A DNA stretch of 64,000 bases from Phaeovibrio sulfidiphilus (GTDB lineage: Bacteria > Pseudomonadota > Alphaproteobacteria > Rhodospirillales > Rhodospirillaceae): NCBI RefSeq assembly GCF_014861485.1, contig NZ_JACZHT010000007.1, forward strand, positions 62,001 to 126,000, in the 5' to 3' direction. The notes below the pieces were generated by a model. That model was not told where the DNA came from and made no database searches. It saw only the letters and a list, made by a program, of their open reading frames with translations. The translations under genes and the position numbers were made by a program. Shown in pieces: positions 9,117 to 17,800 of this stretch (position 1 is its first letter; each line of letters begins with the position of its first letter).

Positions 9117-10766
9117 ATGACCCACGCAACCGGGGGGAAGCACCCAACGTCCGCAGACATCGAGAGCCTTCGGCGCGCCGCCCGGGCCCGAGATCCGGTG
9201 GCCATGGCGGCTCTGGGCGCGCGCCTGCTGGTCGGCTTTCCCGGGGATCCGCCGCAGACCCGCGATCCCGCGCAGGGGCGCCAGCTTCTGGAGGAGGCCG
9301 CCCGTCTGGGGCATGCGGAGGCCTGCGCCACCCTGGCCGCGGCGTTCGGCAGCGGCAACTGGGGCGTCGCACGCGACGGGCAGAAGGCCTTCGCGTACTG
9401 GAAACAGGCCGCCCTCAACCCGCACGATCACCTGGCCCACTACACGGTGGCCGAACATCTGGACTTCGGCCTGGTGGGGGAGCGCGACCCGCACGAGGCC
9501 CTGCTGTGGTACATGAAGGCCTCGGAGGCCGAGCCTCCCTATGGCCCGGTGGCCTCGCTGCGGGTGGGGCGGGCGTTCGAGAGGGGCGAGGGGCCGGTTT
9601 CCGATGCCCGTACCGGTTCCGATACCGTTTCTGATACCGGTTCCGGTTCCGCCACCATGTCCTTCGGCACCCCCGACCCCGAGGCCGCCTTCTACTGGTA
9701 CTCCAAGGCCGCGCGTCATGACGATCCCGAGGCCTGGTACCGTCTCGGGCTTCTGTACGAGGCCGGGCGCGGCGTGCCTCCGGATCCCCTTGAGGCCGTG
9801 GCCTGCTACGAGCGCGCCCGGAACAATCACGTCCCCGCCCTGAGGCGCCTCGGGGATCTGGCTCTGGCGGGCGCTGGGGGGGCGCGCCCGGATCCGGCCC
9901 GGGCCTTCGCCCTCTACCGGGAGGCCCGGACCCGGGAGCCGGAGGCCACCTGGGGCGTGCGGGCCTGCATTCTTCTGGAGCGGGGCGAGGGTGTGGCGGC
10001 CGACCCTGAGGCGGCCCGGCAGGGGCTTGCCGGGCTGGCGGCGGCAGGGTGCCAGTCCGCGACCTTCTACCTGGAGCACATCTTTGGCGCCGCCCTCGAT
10101 CCTCACGGCACAAAGGATCCGGAGGCCGGAACCTGGATGGAGATCGCCCGCAAGGGCATCCCCGAGGCCCAGCACCATCTGGCCTATCTGCACCTCTTCG
10201 GCCACGGTGTGGCGGAGGATCCGCACAAGGCCCTGGAGCTGTTTTACGAGGCGGCGCAGCAGGGGTATGCGCCATCCCTCCACGCCCTGGCGGAGCGCCA
10301 CGCCAGCGGCGACGGCACCCCCGACGATCCCGTAAGCGCCTTCGAGTGGTATCTCAAGGCGGCCCACGCGGGCGTTGCGGCGGCCCAGACCCGGGTGGGC
10401 ACCATTCTGGAAAACGGCGGGCTGCCCGGGCGCTGCCCGTTCATGGGCATTTTCAGCCCGCTGCCCTGGTACGAACTGGCGGCCGGGGCCTCCGATCCGG
10501 GAGCCCTGTACGCGCTTGGTCTCCTGTACGCGAAGGGGCGCTGGGTGGAGACCGACCCCAGCCGGGCGCGGGAGCTGATCGGGCAGGCGGCCGAGCTCGG
10601 CCATCCCCTGGCGAGGGCCTGGTGTGACGGCGAGTGCGGCGCCGGGCCGGACCCGCAGGCTGATACTGTCGGTGGGGCGGACGGGACGGCAGGCGGTGGG
10701 CCGGCGGAGTCTCCTGATGGGGCTCGGGAAGCCGCTTCCGACGGGGGCACGGACCCGGCCCCATAA
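9117..10766 (+). CDS. Sel1-repeat protein
   Basis: A 549-aa protein made almost entirely of Sel1-like (TPR-related) alpha-solenoid repeats, with recurring patterns such as A..WY.KAA and G.GV..DP.EA. Such proteins scaffold other proteins, and the partner is unknown. No signal peptide is visible, so it may be cytoplasmic. GGGGAG lies ~10 nt before the chosen ATG; a start at 9078 is less likely. Around residues 160-182 a Ser/Asp/Thr/Gly-rich insert (V-S-D-A-R-T-G-S-D-T...) encoded by a 6-bp-period DNA repeat interrupts the solenoid. The gene is divergent from the hybrid kinase, with their start codons about 130 nt apart. Confidence 0.88.
   Translation: MTHATGGKHPTSADIESLRRAARARDPVAMAALGARLLVGFPGDPPQTRDPAQGRQLLEEAARLGHAEACATLAAAFGSGNWGVARDGQKAFAYWKQAALNPHDHLAHYTVAEHLDFGLVGERDPHEALLWYMKASEAEPPYGPVASLRVGRAFERGEGPVSDARTGSDTVSDTGSGSATMSFGTPDPEAAFYWYSKAARHDDPEAWYRLGLLYEAGRGVPPDPLEAVACYERARNNHVPALRRLGDLALAGAGGARPDPARAFALYREARTREPEATWGVRACILLERGEGVAADPEAARQGLAGLAAAGCQSATFYLEHIFGAALDPHGTKDPEAGTWMEIARKGIPEAQHHLAYLHLFGHGVAEDPHKALELFYEAAQQGYAPSLHALAERHASGDGTPDDPVSAFEWYLKAAHAGVAAAQTRVGTILENGGLPGRCPFMGIFSPLPWYELAAGASDPGALYALGLLYAKGRWVETDPSRARELIGQAAELGHPLARAWCDGECGAGPDPQADTVGGADGTAGGGPAESPDGAREAASDGGTDPAP
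9601..9655 (+). repeat. In-frame hexanucleotide repeat within the Sel1 gene
   Basis: About nine imperfect 6-bp units related to GGTTCC and GATACC. They are in frame and encode the Ser/Asp/Thr/Gly-rich insert. A 6-bp unit can change copy number without shifting frame, so the length of this insert could vary between strains. Confidence 0.65.
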
Positions 10767-11313
10767 GGGGGGCGGGTGCGGCTCCACGGAATACCCGACA
10801 GGCGGGCCCGGATGGGGCCCCCAGGCGGTCCGTCTCCCGGAGACCGCACGACAGGGGATTCAGGCCCCAGGCTGTTTCCTGTTCCAGGCCCCGATTCTCA
10901 AGCCGACCCTCGGGAGGACCGGGCCGGGCGCTGCCTTTCGCGGTGGCGGTGCTTCCGTCCTGTGTCATTCCGTACTGTGGGCGAGGGCCTCTCCGGGATG
11001 TCCTGGAGTCGGCCGTCCGGGGGTGTCCCCAGATGCGAATCGAGCCAAAGAGTCCACATTTTCGCCTTGAAAGGGGCTTTTCCTGGGGCGCTGTACCCCG
11101 CGCCCCGGCGTCCGGGCGCCCTGAAGAGTCTGAGGAAGGCCGGGGATTGTGGGCGCTCTATGGCAACAATGTGGATGTTTGTGTCGTTTTGTGCCTTGAA
11201 ACGAAGGCGAGCGGATTGCGCTTTGTGGCAAGATCGTGCATGATGCGCGCCTGAGGCGACGGAAGCGGCAAAAGCGTCCTCGCCGGTCCGGATCGTATGG
11301 AGTCCCGTGTCCT
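10767..11313. other. Intergenic gap upstream of xthA
   Basis: This 547-nt stretch holds no gene I can support. It has a GC hairpin at 11085-11106 (GGGGCGC/GCGCCCC arms, 8-nt loop, no T-run). A candidate xthA promoter near the right end is listed separately. Confidence 0.5.
11216..11244 (+). promoter_or_regulatory. Candidate xthA promoter
   Basis: TTGCGC at 11216-11221 and CATGAT at 11239-11244 are separated by exactly 17 nt and lie 70 nt upstream of the xthA ATG. The match to the sigma-70 consensus is partial. Confidence 0.35.
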
Positions 11314-12099
11314 ATGGTGCGCCTCGCGACGTTCAATGTGAACTCGATCAGAGCCCGGCTGCCGGCCGTCATGGCATGGCTTGGCCGCGAAGACCTTGAT
11401 GTTGTCCTGTTTCAGGAAATCAAGGTGCGTGACGAGGAGTTCCCTGTGGGAGCCTTCGAGGACGCGGGCTGGCAGATCGTCTATCACGGTCAGCCGTCCT
11501 ACAATGGCGTGGCCATTGCCTCGCGCCTGTCCCTGGAGGATGTCCACATGGGCCTTGACGGCCTGGGGGATGACAAGCAGGCCCGCTACATCGAGGCTCT
11601 TGTCGGCGGGCGTCTGCGGGTGGGGTGTCTCTACGCCCCCAACGGCAATCCCGTGTCCGATACCATGAAGTACTCGTACAAGCTGTCCTGGATGCGGCGT
11701 CTCCTGGAGCACGCCAGCGCCCGTCTGCGCGACGAGCCCGATCTGCCCATGGTCCTTGGCGGGGACTACAACGTCTGTCCGTCAGACGAGGATGTGTACA
11801 ACCCGGCGTCCTTTGCCGATGACGCGTTGTGCCGTCCCGAGACACGCGCCCACTACCGCTCCTTTGCCCACATGGGGTTCACCGACGCTCTGCGGGTCCG
11901 CTACCCGGTGGAGACGGTTTACACCTTCTGGGACTACAAGCACGGTGCCTGGCCGAAAAATCACGGTCTGCGCATAGATCACCTCCTGCTGAATCCGGCC
12001 GCCGCCGATCTTCTTCTGGATGCCGGCGTTGACTGTTCGCTTCGCGGCGAACCGAAGGCCAGCGATCACACCCCCGTCTGGGTCTCCCTGGACGTGTGA
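11314..12099 (+). CDS. xthA: Exodeoxyribonuclease III
   Basis: AP endonuclease and 3'-5' exonuclease of base-excision repair, 261 aa, endonuclease/exonuclease/phosphatase fold. Visible motifs are ATFNVNSIRAR at the start, the Mg-ligand Glu in LFQEIK, GGDYNV, the LRIDHLL motif and the catalytic Asp/His in KASDHTPVW. The ATG directly precedes the family N-terminus and has a GGAG about 11 nt upstream; an in-frame basic extension back to 11236 looks non-coding. The next gene starts 42 nt downstream and may be co-transcribed. Confidence 0.96.
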   Translation: MVRLATFNVNSIRARLPAVMAWLGREDLDVVLFQEIKVRDEEFPVGAFEDAGWQIVYHGQPSYNGVAIASRLSLEDVHMGLDGLGDDKQARYIEALVGGRLRVGCLYAPNGNPVSDTMKYSYKLSWMRRLLEHASARLRDEPDLPMVLGGDYNVCPSDEDVYNPASFADDALCRPETRAHYRSFAHMGFTDALRVRYPVETVYTFWDYKHGAWPKNHGLRIDHLLLNPAAADLLLDAGVDCSLRGEPKASDHTPVWVSLDV

Positions 12100-12141
12100 T
12101 CGGTTATCATCGTTTCGTCCCCCCTCTTAAGGAGAAGATTC

Positions 12142-12747
12142 ATGAAAAAAGCTCCGGCCTCCAAGACCAAGACCCGGGCCGCCAACGCCCCCCAGAACCC
12201 GTCGGTGAAGGCCCCCGCGCCCAAGCCCGCCGAGCCCGCGAAGGATCTCGCAAAGGACGCCGTCAAGAAGGTGGAGGCCTCCGCTGCAAGGACCGTCGCC
12301 GACGTCGAGAAGAAGGCGGAGAACGCCCTCGAGCAGGTGGCCGTCAAGCTCGACTCCGCTGCCGAGGAGATGCTCTCCGGCATGGGGCTGGCTGACCGCC
12401 TGAAGGCCCCCAAGACCGAGGCGGAAAAGCGTCGCATGATGCTCATCGCCTACGGCCTCTACGCGCTGACCTGCATCTTCTTCCTGCCGACCATTGCGGC
12501 CTACTTCTTCATCGTGCGCCGCTTCAAGGGCGCCATGAAGGGCGGCATCTGGGAAAGCCACATCGTCTGGCTCGAGCGGACTTTCCTCTTCGGCTTCGGT
12601 GGCTTTGTTGTCGGCCTGGTCGTGTTCCCCTGGTTCGGCTGGCTGATCCCGATCGCCGCCGGTCTCTATGTGTACTACCGTGTCGTCAAGGCCTACCTGA
12701 ACTACGACGAGAGCAAGCCGATCGAGAACCCGACGGCCTACTACTGA
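12142..12747 (+). CDS. Small membrane protein with Lys/Ala/Pro-rich N-terminus (DUF4870-like)
   Basis: A 201-aa protein of unknown function. Residues 1-~95 are Lys/Ala/Pro-rich and resemble histone-H1-like or disordered tails with a short amphipathic helix. Residues ~100-185 hold three predicted transmembrane helices around a conserved WESHIVWLERTF segment. That pattern (ESH..W..RTFW) is typical of a widespread family of small bacterial membrane proteins. AAGGAG lies 9 nt before the ATG. A strong terminator follows the stop. Confidence 0.8.
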   Translation: MKKAPASKTKTRAANAPQNPSVKAPAPKPAEPAKDLAKDAVKKVEASAARTVADVEKKAENALEQVAVKLDSAAEEMLSGMGLADRLKAPKTEAEKRRMMLIAYGLYALTCIFFLPTIAAYFFIVRRFKGAMKGGIWESHIVWLERTFLFGFGGFVVGLVVFPWFGWLIPIAAGLYVYYRVVKAYLNYDESKPIENPTAYY

Positions 12748-12812
12748 AGACCGGGGCCTTTTCGTAACCCGAAAAGGTTCGGAGGGCCGCTTTGAAAGCG
12801 GAATGGGACAAT

Positions 12813-12848
12813 GCCCGGATGGCACCGCCATCCGGGCGTCTCTTTTTT
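12813..12848 (+). terminator. Intrinsic terminator after the small membrane protein gene
   Basis: Perfect 11-bp stem GCCCGGATGGC/GCCATCCGGGC with an ACC loop, followed by TCTCTTTTTT. A weaker inverted repeat (CCTTTTCG/CGAAAAGG) lies just upstream at 12758-12778. Confidence 0.93.
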
Positions 12849-12895
12849 CGGGCTCCGGCGCGCCGGTTGTCGGGTGCCTGGGTGTTTCAGCTCCT

Positions 12896-12982
12896 GCCCA
12901 TGCCCGGTCCGGTTTCGCCCGGGATCCTCCAGACTGTGATGACCCGGCGTGCCGCCTCCGGCCCATGCCCGGTCCGGTTTCG
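12896..12982. repeat. 22-bp direct repeat pair
   Basis: GCCCATGCCCGGTCCGGTTT plus CG occurs identically at 12896-12917 and 12961-12982. It is intergenic, with no recognised element. Confidence 0.7.
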
Positions 12983-13149
12983 GCTGTGCTCCCGTAGGGC
13001 CTGTGGCTGCGTTCCGGTCCGGCCTTCGGGTGCGCTCCCGTTGGCCTGTGGCCGGGTCTCTGGCGGTGTCCCTGACGGGGCTGCGGCTGCGCTGCGGTGC
13101 GTCGTTCGGTGTTGACGGGTGGTGCCAACAGGCCTACCATGCCCGGGTG

Positions 13150-13165
13150 TCAATCATTCGATTGA
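13150..13165. promoter_or_regulatory. Palindromic candidate operator upstream of the TetR gene
   Basis: TCAATC-ATTC-GATTGA is an inverted repeat with perfect 6-nt arms, in an AT-richer patch 44 nt before the TetR start codon. TetR-family regulators commonly bind such palindromes to autorepress their operon, so this is the natural binding site of the adjacent CecR-like protein. Confidence 0.55.
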
Positions 13166-13208
13166 TTTAGTCGTGTGGGGCGGCCAGTCAGACCCCGAAG
13201 GAGTGTCC

Positions 13209-13928
13209 ATGGTAAGCGGCGCGCTGTCGTGCCCGTCCGAGCCCGGTGCGACGGGCGGGGATCCGGTCCCCGACACCCGCCAGAGGCTTCTGGAGGCGGC
13301 CATCCATGTGTTTGGCTGTTCCGGGTTCGACGGTGCCTCTACCCGGTCCATCGCGCGGCAGGCCGGGGCGAATGTCCAGTCCATCGCCTACTACTTCGGC
13401 AACAAGGCCGGTCTCTACCGGGCGGCCGCCGAGACCGTGGGCCAGGAGATCGCCGGTCTCACCGGGCCGTTGCGGGTCCGGATCCGCGATCGCCTCGAGG
13501 CCTGCAGCGCCTCCGCCGGGCCCATGTCCCGCGAGGAGGCGACCCAGCACCTGCATGAGCTTGCGGTGTTTCTCGTCCGTTTGATCCTGAGCCCGCAGGC
13601 CGAGTCCTGGGCCCGGTTCATCGTGCGCGAGCAGATGGGCCCGTCAGAGGCTTTTCATGACCTGTATCAGCGTGTTATGGGTCCGATTCTTGATGTTGTG
13701 TCCCGGCTGGTCGCGATCTTGCTCGAGGAGCCCGATCCGGGCGCGCCGTCGGTGCGCCTGCGGACCCTGGCCTTTGCGGGCAGCGTTCTGGTCTTTCGCT
13801 TCGGACAGGCAACCGTTCTGAGGCAGACCGGCTGGCAGAGCATTCAGGACAAGGAGATGGATGCCGTGTGCGCCATGCTCCGGACTTTGGTGGAATCCCT
13901 CCGGCCAGCAGGAGACCGGACCTTATGA
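13209..13928 (+). CDS. TetR-family regulator, CecR (YbiH) type
   Basis: A 239-aa repressor. Residues ~20-65 form a TetR helix-turn-helix (RQRLLEAA...STRSIARQAGAN..YYFGNKAGLY). The C-terminal half matches the DUF1956/CecR ligand domain. In E. coli, cecR heads the same gene order (cecR-ybhG-F-S-R) and controls that exporter. AAGGAG lies 7 nt before the ATG. The stop overlaps the next start as ATGA. The extended N-terminus (~18 residues, Ser/Pro/Gly-rich) before the HTH is unusual but within family range. Confidence 0.9.
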   Translation: MVSGALSCPSEPGATGGDPVPDTRQRLLEAAIHVFGCSGFDGASTRSIARQAGANVQSIAYYFGNKAGLYRAAAETVGQEIAGLTGPLRVRIRDRLEACSASAGPMSREEATQHLHELAVFLVRLILSPQAESWARFIVREQMGPSEAFHDLYQRVMGPILDVVSRLVAILLEEPDPGAPSVRLRTLAFAGSVLVFRFGQATVLRQTGWQSIQDKEMDAVCAMLRTLVESLRPAGDRTL

Positions 13929-14926
13929 AACGCAAACCCCTCGTTATCCTTGGCGCTGTGGTGGTCGTCGGCCTTGTGGCCGGGATCATCGGCTACAGTG
14001 TGTCGCAGGATCGCCGCAACGGAGCGCTGACCCTTTACGGGAACGTGGATGTGCGCCAGGTGCAGCTGTCGTTCCGCGTGCCCGGGCGCCTTGTGGAGGT
14101 CGTCCTCGACGAGGGGGATGCGGTCACCCCCGGCACCCGTCTGGCCCAGCTTGATCCCGTCCCCTATCAGGAGAGCCTGGCCGCGGCCGAGGCGCGCCTT
14201 GCAGCCGCCCGGGCCGCGTATGCGAAAGCGCGCAACGGGCCCCGTCCGGCGGAGGTGGAGCAGGCCCGGGCCCGTCTGGACCAGGCGAGGGCCTCGCTGG
14301 TCCTGTCCGAGCTGACCCGAACCCGCCAGCAGGAACTGGTCCGCACAAAGGCCTCGCCCCAGGCGGTCCTGGACCAGGCGGTGGCCCAGCATGACGCCTC
14401 GGTGGCGTCGCTGCGCACGGCGACCGCAGCCCTGGACCTGATGGAGGAGGGCACCCGCCACGAGGATATCGAGGCGGCCCGCGCCGAGAGCGAGGCCGCT
14501 GATGCGGCTCTGGCTTCGGCTCGCACCTCCCTTTCCGACACCACCTTGTTTGCGCCCTCCACGGGCATGATTGTCTCCCGGGTTCGGGAGCCCGGCTCCA
14601 TCGTGGCCGCCGGGGAGCCGGTCTTTGTGGTCTCGCTGGCCGAGCCGGTCTGGGTTCGCGCCTACGTGGACGAGCCGGGTCTGGGCTACGTCTACACCGG
14701 CCAGGAGGTGGAGGTTTTCAACGACACCTTTCCCGACCGGGCCTACCGCGGCGTGATCGGGTTTGTCTCGCCGGTGGCCGAGTTCACTCCCAAAACCGTC
14801 CAGACCCCGGACCTGCGCACCGACCTGGTCTACCGGCTGCGGGTGATCATCCAGGAGCCCGACACGGGCCTGCGCCAGGGCATGCCCGTCACCGTGCGCG
14901 TTCCGCGCCGGGCCCCCGGTTCCTGA
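13925..14926 (+). CDS. ybhG: HlyD/YbhG-type membrane-fusion adaptor
   Basis: Periplasmic adaptor of an ABC-2 efflux pump, 333 aa, almost the length of E. coli YbhG. Residues ~6-25 form an uncleaved membrane anchor. Then come a split biotinyl-lipoyl-like domain (GRLVEVVLDEGDAV... and later TGMIVSRVREPGSIV), a long coiled-coil hairpin rich in Ala, Arg and Glu (~80-200), and a beta-barrel. The ATG lies in the ATGA overlap with the TetR gene, with AGGAG upstream. It should link the inner-membrane permeases to an outer-membrane factor, which is not encoded in this window. Confidence 0.92.
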   Translation: MKRKPLVILGAVVVVGLVAGIIGYSVSQDRRNGALTLYGNVDVRQVQLSFRVPGRLVEVVLDEGDAVTPGTRLAQLDPVPYQESLAAAEARLAAARAAYAKARNGPRPAEVEQARARLDQARASLVLSELTRTRQQELVRTKASPQAVLDQAVAQHDASVASLRTATAALDLMEEGTRHEDIEAARAESEAADAALASARTSLSDTTLFAPSTGMIVSRVREPGSIVAAGEPVFVVSLAEPVWVRAYVDEPGLGYVYTGQEVEVFNDTFPDRAYRGVIGFVSPVAEFTPKTVQTPDLRTDLVYRLRVIIQEPDTGLRQGMPVTVRVPRRAPGS

Positions 14927-14936
14927 CGGGGTGCCC

Positions 14937-16679
14937 ATGGACACCCCCTCGCCTGCGGTCGTGACGGTCCGCTCGCTGACCAAGCGCTTCGGCCCGGATG
15001 GACCTCCGGCCCTGGATGCGCTGGATGCGGAGATCCTGCCCGGCGAGATCACGGGCCTGGTGGGGCCGGACGGGGCGGGCAAGACCACCCTGATCCGCCT
15101 GATGACCGGCCTGATGGCCCCTACAGAGGGCCACGTGGAGGTGTTCGGCAACGACACCCGCACCCGGGCCCAGGCGGTCCAGGAGGCGATCGGCTACATG
15201 CCCCAGCGCTTTGGGCTGTACGAAGACCTGAGCGTTCTGGAGAACCTGACCCTGTATGCGGAGCTTCGGGGCCTGCCCGAGCAGGACCGGCCCGAGGTGT
15301 TCGCCGAGCTTCTGCGCTTTACGGACCTGGCCCGGTTTACCGCCCGCCTTGCGGGGCGGCTGTCCGGGGGCATGAAACAGAAGCTGGGCCTGGCCTGTGC
15401 CCTTCTGAAGAAACCCCGGCTTCTTCTTCTGGACGAGCCCGGCGTGGGCGTTGACCCCATCTCCCGGCGCGAGCTCTGGAGCATGGTGGAGAACCTGACC
15501 CGCGAGGGCATCGCCGTGGTCTGGTCCACCGCCTATCTGGACGAGGCGGAGGCGTGCTCGCGGGTTCTGCTGCTCAACGAGGGCAAGCTTCTGTTCGCCG
15601 GTCCCCCCGGCCAGCTGACCGGGCGCACCCGGGGGCGTGTGTTCCGGGTGAGCGGGTTTCAGGGGCGCAAGCGCGATGTGCTTGCGGGCCTTCTGGAGGA
15701 TCCCCTGGTCAGCGACGGCGTCATCCAGGGCGAGGCCCTGCGCCTGGTCCTGCGCCAGGAGAGCCCACCCGAACGGCTCCAGGGCATGGTGATGGTTCCG
15801 GCGGAACCAAGGTTCGAGGACTCATTTGTGGATCTTCTGGGGGGTGGTCCGGGCGGGCGCTCGGTCCTTGCGGAAAACACCCGGGAGTTTCCAAAAGATG
15901 ACCCGAAGCCGGCGATCGAGGCCCGGGGCCTGACCCGCATGTTCGGGGATTTCACCGCCGCCGCCGACATCACCTTTTCCGTGCCGAGGGGCGAGATTTT
16001 CGGTCTCCTGGGTCCGAATGGAGCCGGAAAATCCACCACATTCAAGATGTTGTGCGGTCTTCTTAAGCCAACACGTGGAGAGGGGCGGGTGGCCGGGTTC
16101 GACCTGCGCCGCGACGGGGCCAACGCCCGCAACCGCCTGGGCTACATGGCCCAGAAGTTCTCCCTCTACGGGGATCTGAGCGTGGCCCAGAACCTGGATT
16201 TCTTTGCCGGTGTCTACGGTCTTGACCGGGCCAGCCGCCGCGCCCGCACCCGGATGATGACCGAGATCTTCGACCTCGGGCCCTATGCGCGCCAGTCCGC
16301 CCGGGATCTTCCCCTGGGCCTCAAGCAGCGCCTGGCCCTGGCGTGCTCGGTCATGCACGAGCCGGACGTCCTGTTTCTGGACGAGCCCACCTCGGGGGTT
16401 GATCCGATCACCCGGCGCGAGTTCTGGACCCACATCAACGGGCTGGTGGAGAGGGGCGTCAGCGTCCTCGTGACCACCCACTTCATGGACGAGGCCGAGT
16501 ACTGCGACCGGATTTCCCTGATCTACCGGGGGCGCTCCATCGCCCTTGGCTCGCCGGACGACCTCAAGGCCAGCGCCCGCAGCGATGACCTTCCGGACCC
16601 CACGATGGAGGACGCGTTCATCGCCCTGATCCGCAAGAGCGGCGCCGACGGCGAGCCGAAGGGAGGGACCGTCTCATGA
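14937..16679 (+). CDS. ybhF: ABC transporter ATP-binding protein with two fused nucleotide-binding domains (YbhF)
   Basis: 580 aa with two complete ATPase domains in tandem. The first has Walker A GPDGAGKTT, signature LSGGMKQ and Walker B LLLLDEPGVGVDP. The second has GPNGAGKST, a modified signature LPLGLKQR and LFLDEPTSGVDP. This fused layout and the LPLG second signature are characteristic of YbhF, which energises the YbhS/YbhR permeases; in E. coli the pump handles cationic drugs and Na+/Li+. An in-frame GTG 6 nt upstream is an alternative start. The stop overlaps ybhS by 4 nt. Confidence 0.94.
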   Translation: MDTPSPAVVTVRSLTKRFGPDGPPALDALDAEILPGEITGLVGPDGAGKTTLIRLMTGLMAPTEGHVEVFGNDTRTRAQAVQEAIGYMPQRFGLYEDLSVLENLTLYAELRGLPEQDRPEVFAELLRFTDLARFTARLAGRLSGGMKQKLGLACALLKKPRLLLLDEPGVGVDPISRRELWSMVENLTREGIAVVWSTAYLDEAEACSRVLLLNEGKLLFAGPPGQLTGRTRGRVFRVSGFQGRKRDVLAGLLEDPLVSDGVIQGEALRLVLRQESPPERLQGMVMVPAEPRFEDSFVDLLGGGPGGRSVLAENTREFPKDDPKPAIEARGLTRMFGDFTAAADITFSVPRGEIFGLLGPNGAGKSTTFKMLCGLLKPTRGEGRVAGFDLRRDGANARNRLGYMAQKFSLYGDLSVAQNLDFFAGVYGLDRASRRARTRMMTEIFDLGPYARQSARDLPLGLKQRLALACSVMHEPDVLFLDEPTSGVDPITRREFWTHINGLVERGVSVLVTTHFMDEAEYCDRISLIYRGRSIALGSPDDLKASARSDDLPDPTMEDAFIALIRKSGADGEPKGGTVS

Positions 16680-17800
16680 GACTTCGGGACAGCCTGCGCC
16701 GCATCCGGGCCCTTGTGCGCAAGGAGACCCGCCAGATCCTGCGCGATCCCAGCTCGATCCTGATCGCCTTTATCCTGCCGATCCTGCTGCTGTTCCTGTT
16801 CGGCTACGGCGTGTCGCTGGACACAAAAAACGTGCGCGTCGGACTGGTCGTCGAGAGCCCGTCTCCGGTGACCGCCAGCCTCGCCGGGGCCTTCCGGGGC
16901 ACGCCCTATTTCCAGGTGAGCGAGGGGCGCGACCGGCGCGAGTTCGAGGACTCGCTCATGCGGGGCCATTTGCGGGGCATTGTGGTCGTCCCGAAGATGT
17001 TCACCGAGGATCTTGCCGCCGGGCGCCGGGCGGCCGTTCAGGTTCTGACCGACGGGACCGACCCCAACACGGCCAAGTTTGTCCAGGCCTACACCGAGGG
17101 CACGGTGGCCCTGTGGCTGGCCGGGCAGGGCAGCGGGGCGGTTCAGGCACCGGCCGGGCTGACGGTGGAGCAGCGCTTCTGGTTCAACCCCGAGCTTGCC
17201 AGCCGCTTCTTTCTGGTCCCCGGCGCCATAGCCATCGTGCTGACCCTGGTGGGCACCCTTCTGACCTCTCTGGTGGTGGCCCGGGAGTGGGAGCGCGGCA
17301 CGATGGAGGCCATGATGGCCACCCCTGTGAGCGCCCTTGAGATCGTCATCGGCAAGCTGGTGCCCTATTTCATCTTGGGCCTTGCCTCGGTCACCCTGTG
17401 CCTGGTGCTCGCGACCCTTGTGTTCCAGGTGCCGTTCCGGGGCTCGTTTTTTGCCCTCTATCTGCTGGCGGCGGTGTTTCTTCTGCCGTCTCTGGGGCTT
17501 GGGCTTCTCATTTCCTCCCTGACGAAGAACCAGTTCCTGGCCTCCCAGATCGCGCTTCTGTCCGGGTTTTTGCCCGCGTTCCTTCTGTCGGGTTTCCTGT
17601 TCCAGATTGGCTCCATGCCGGTGGCGATCCGGTTTCTCACAGCGGTGGTCCCGGCGCGCCACCTGGTGCCGTCCCTGTCCAGTGTGTTTCTGGCCGGGGA
17701 TATCTGGCCCATGTATCTCGAGGCCATTGCAATTCTGGCGCTGATGGGTGCGGTGCTGCTGACCGTGTCCGTCCGCATGACCCGAAAGAGGATCGACTGA
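16676..17800 (+). CDS. ybhS: ABC-2 type permease YbhS
   Basis: Inner-membrane permease of 374 aa. One N-terminal transmembrane helix (IAFILPILLLFLFGYGVSL) is followed by a large extracytoplasmic loop (~45-170) and five helices in the C-terminal half. This is the ABC2_membrane_3 layout, with the conserved REWERGTMEAMMATPV motif before the second helix. It starts in an ATGA overlap with ybhF and ends in a TGATG overlap with ybhR, so the three are translated together. Confidence 0.92.
   Translation: MRLRDSLRRIRALVRKETRQILRDPSSILIAFILPILLLFLFGYGVSLDTKNVRVGLVVESPSPVTASLAGAFRGTPYFQVSEGRDRREFEDSLMRGHLRGIVVVPKMFTEDLAAGRRAAVQVLTDGTDPNTAKFVQAYTEGTVALWLAGQGSGAVQAPAGLTVEQRFWFNPELASRFFLVPGAIAIVLTLVGTLLTSLVVAREWERGTMEAMMATPVSALEIVIGKLVPYFILGLASVTLCLVLATLVFQVPFRGSFFALYLLAAVFLLPSLGLGLLISSLTKNQFLASQIALLSGFLPAFLLSGFLFQIGSMPVAIRFLTAVVPARHLVPSLSSVFLAGDIWPMYLEAIAILALMGAVLLTVSVRMTRKRID

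Larger units (their letters stand above)
12748..13208. other. Gap holding a terminator, a direct repeat and the cecR operator region
   Basis: After the terminator at 12813-12848 comes GC-rich DNA with a 22-nt direct repeat. The 13150-13165 palindrome lies just before the TetR gene. I see no gene here. Confidence 0.5.
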
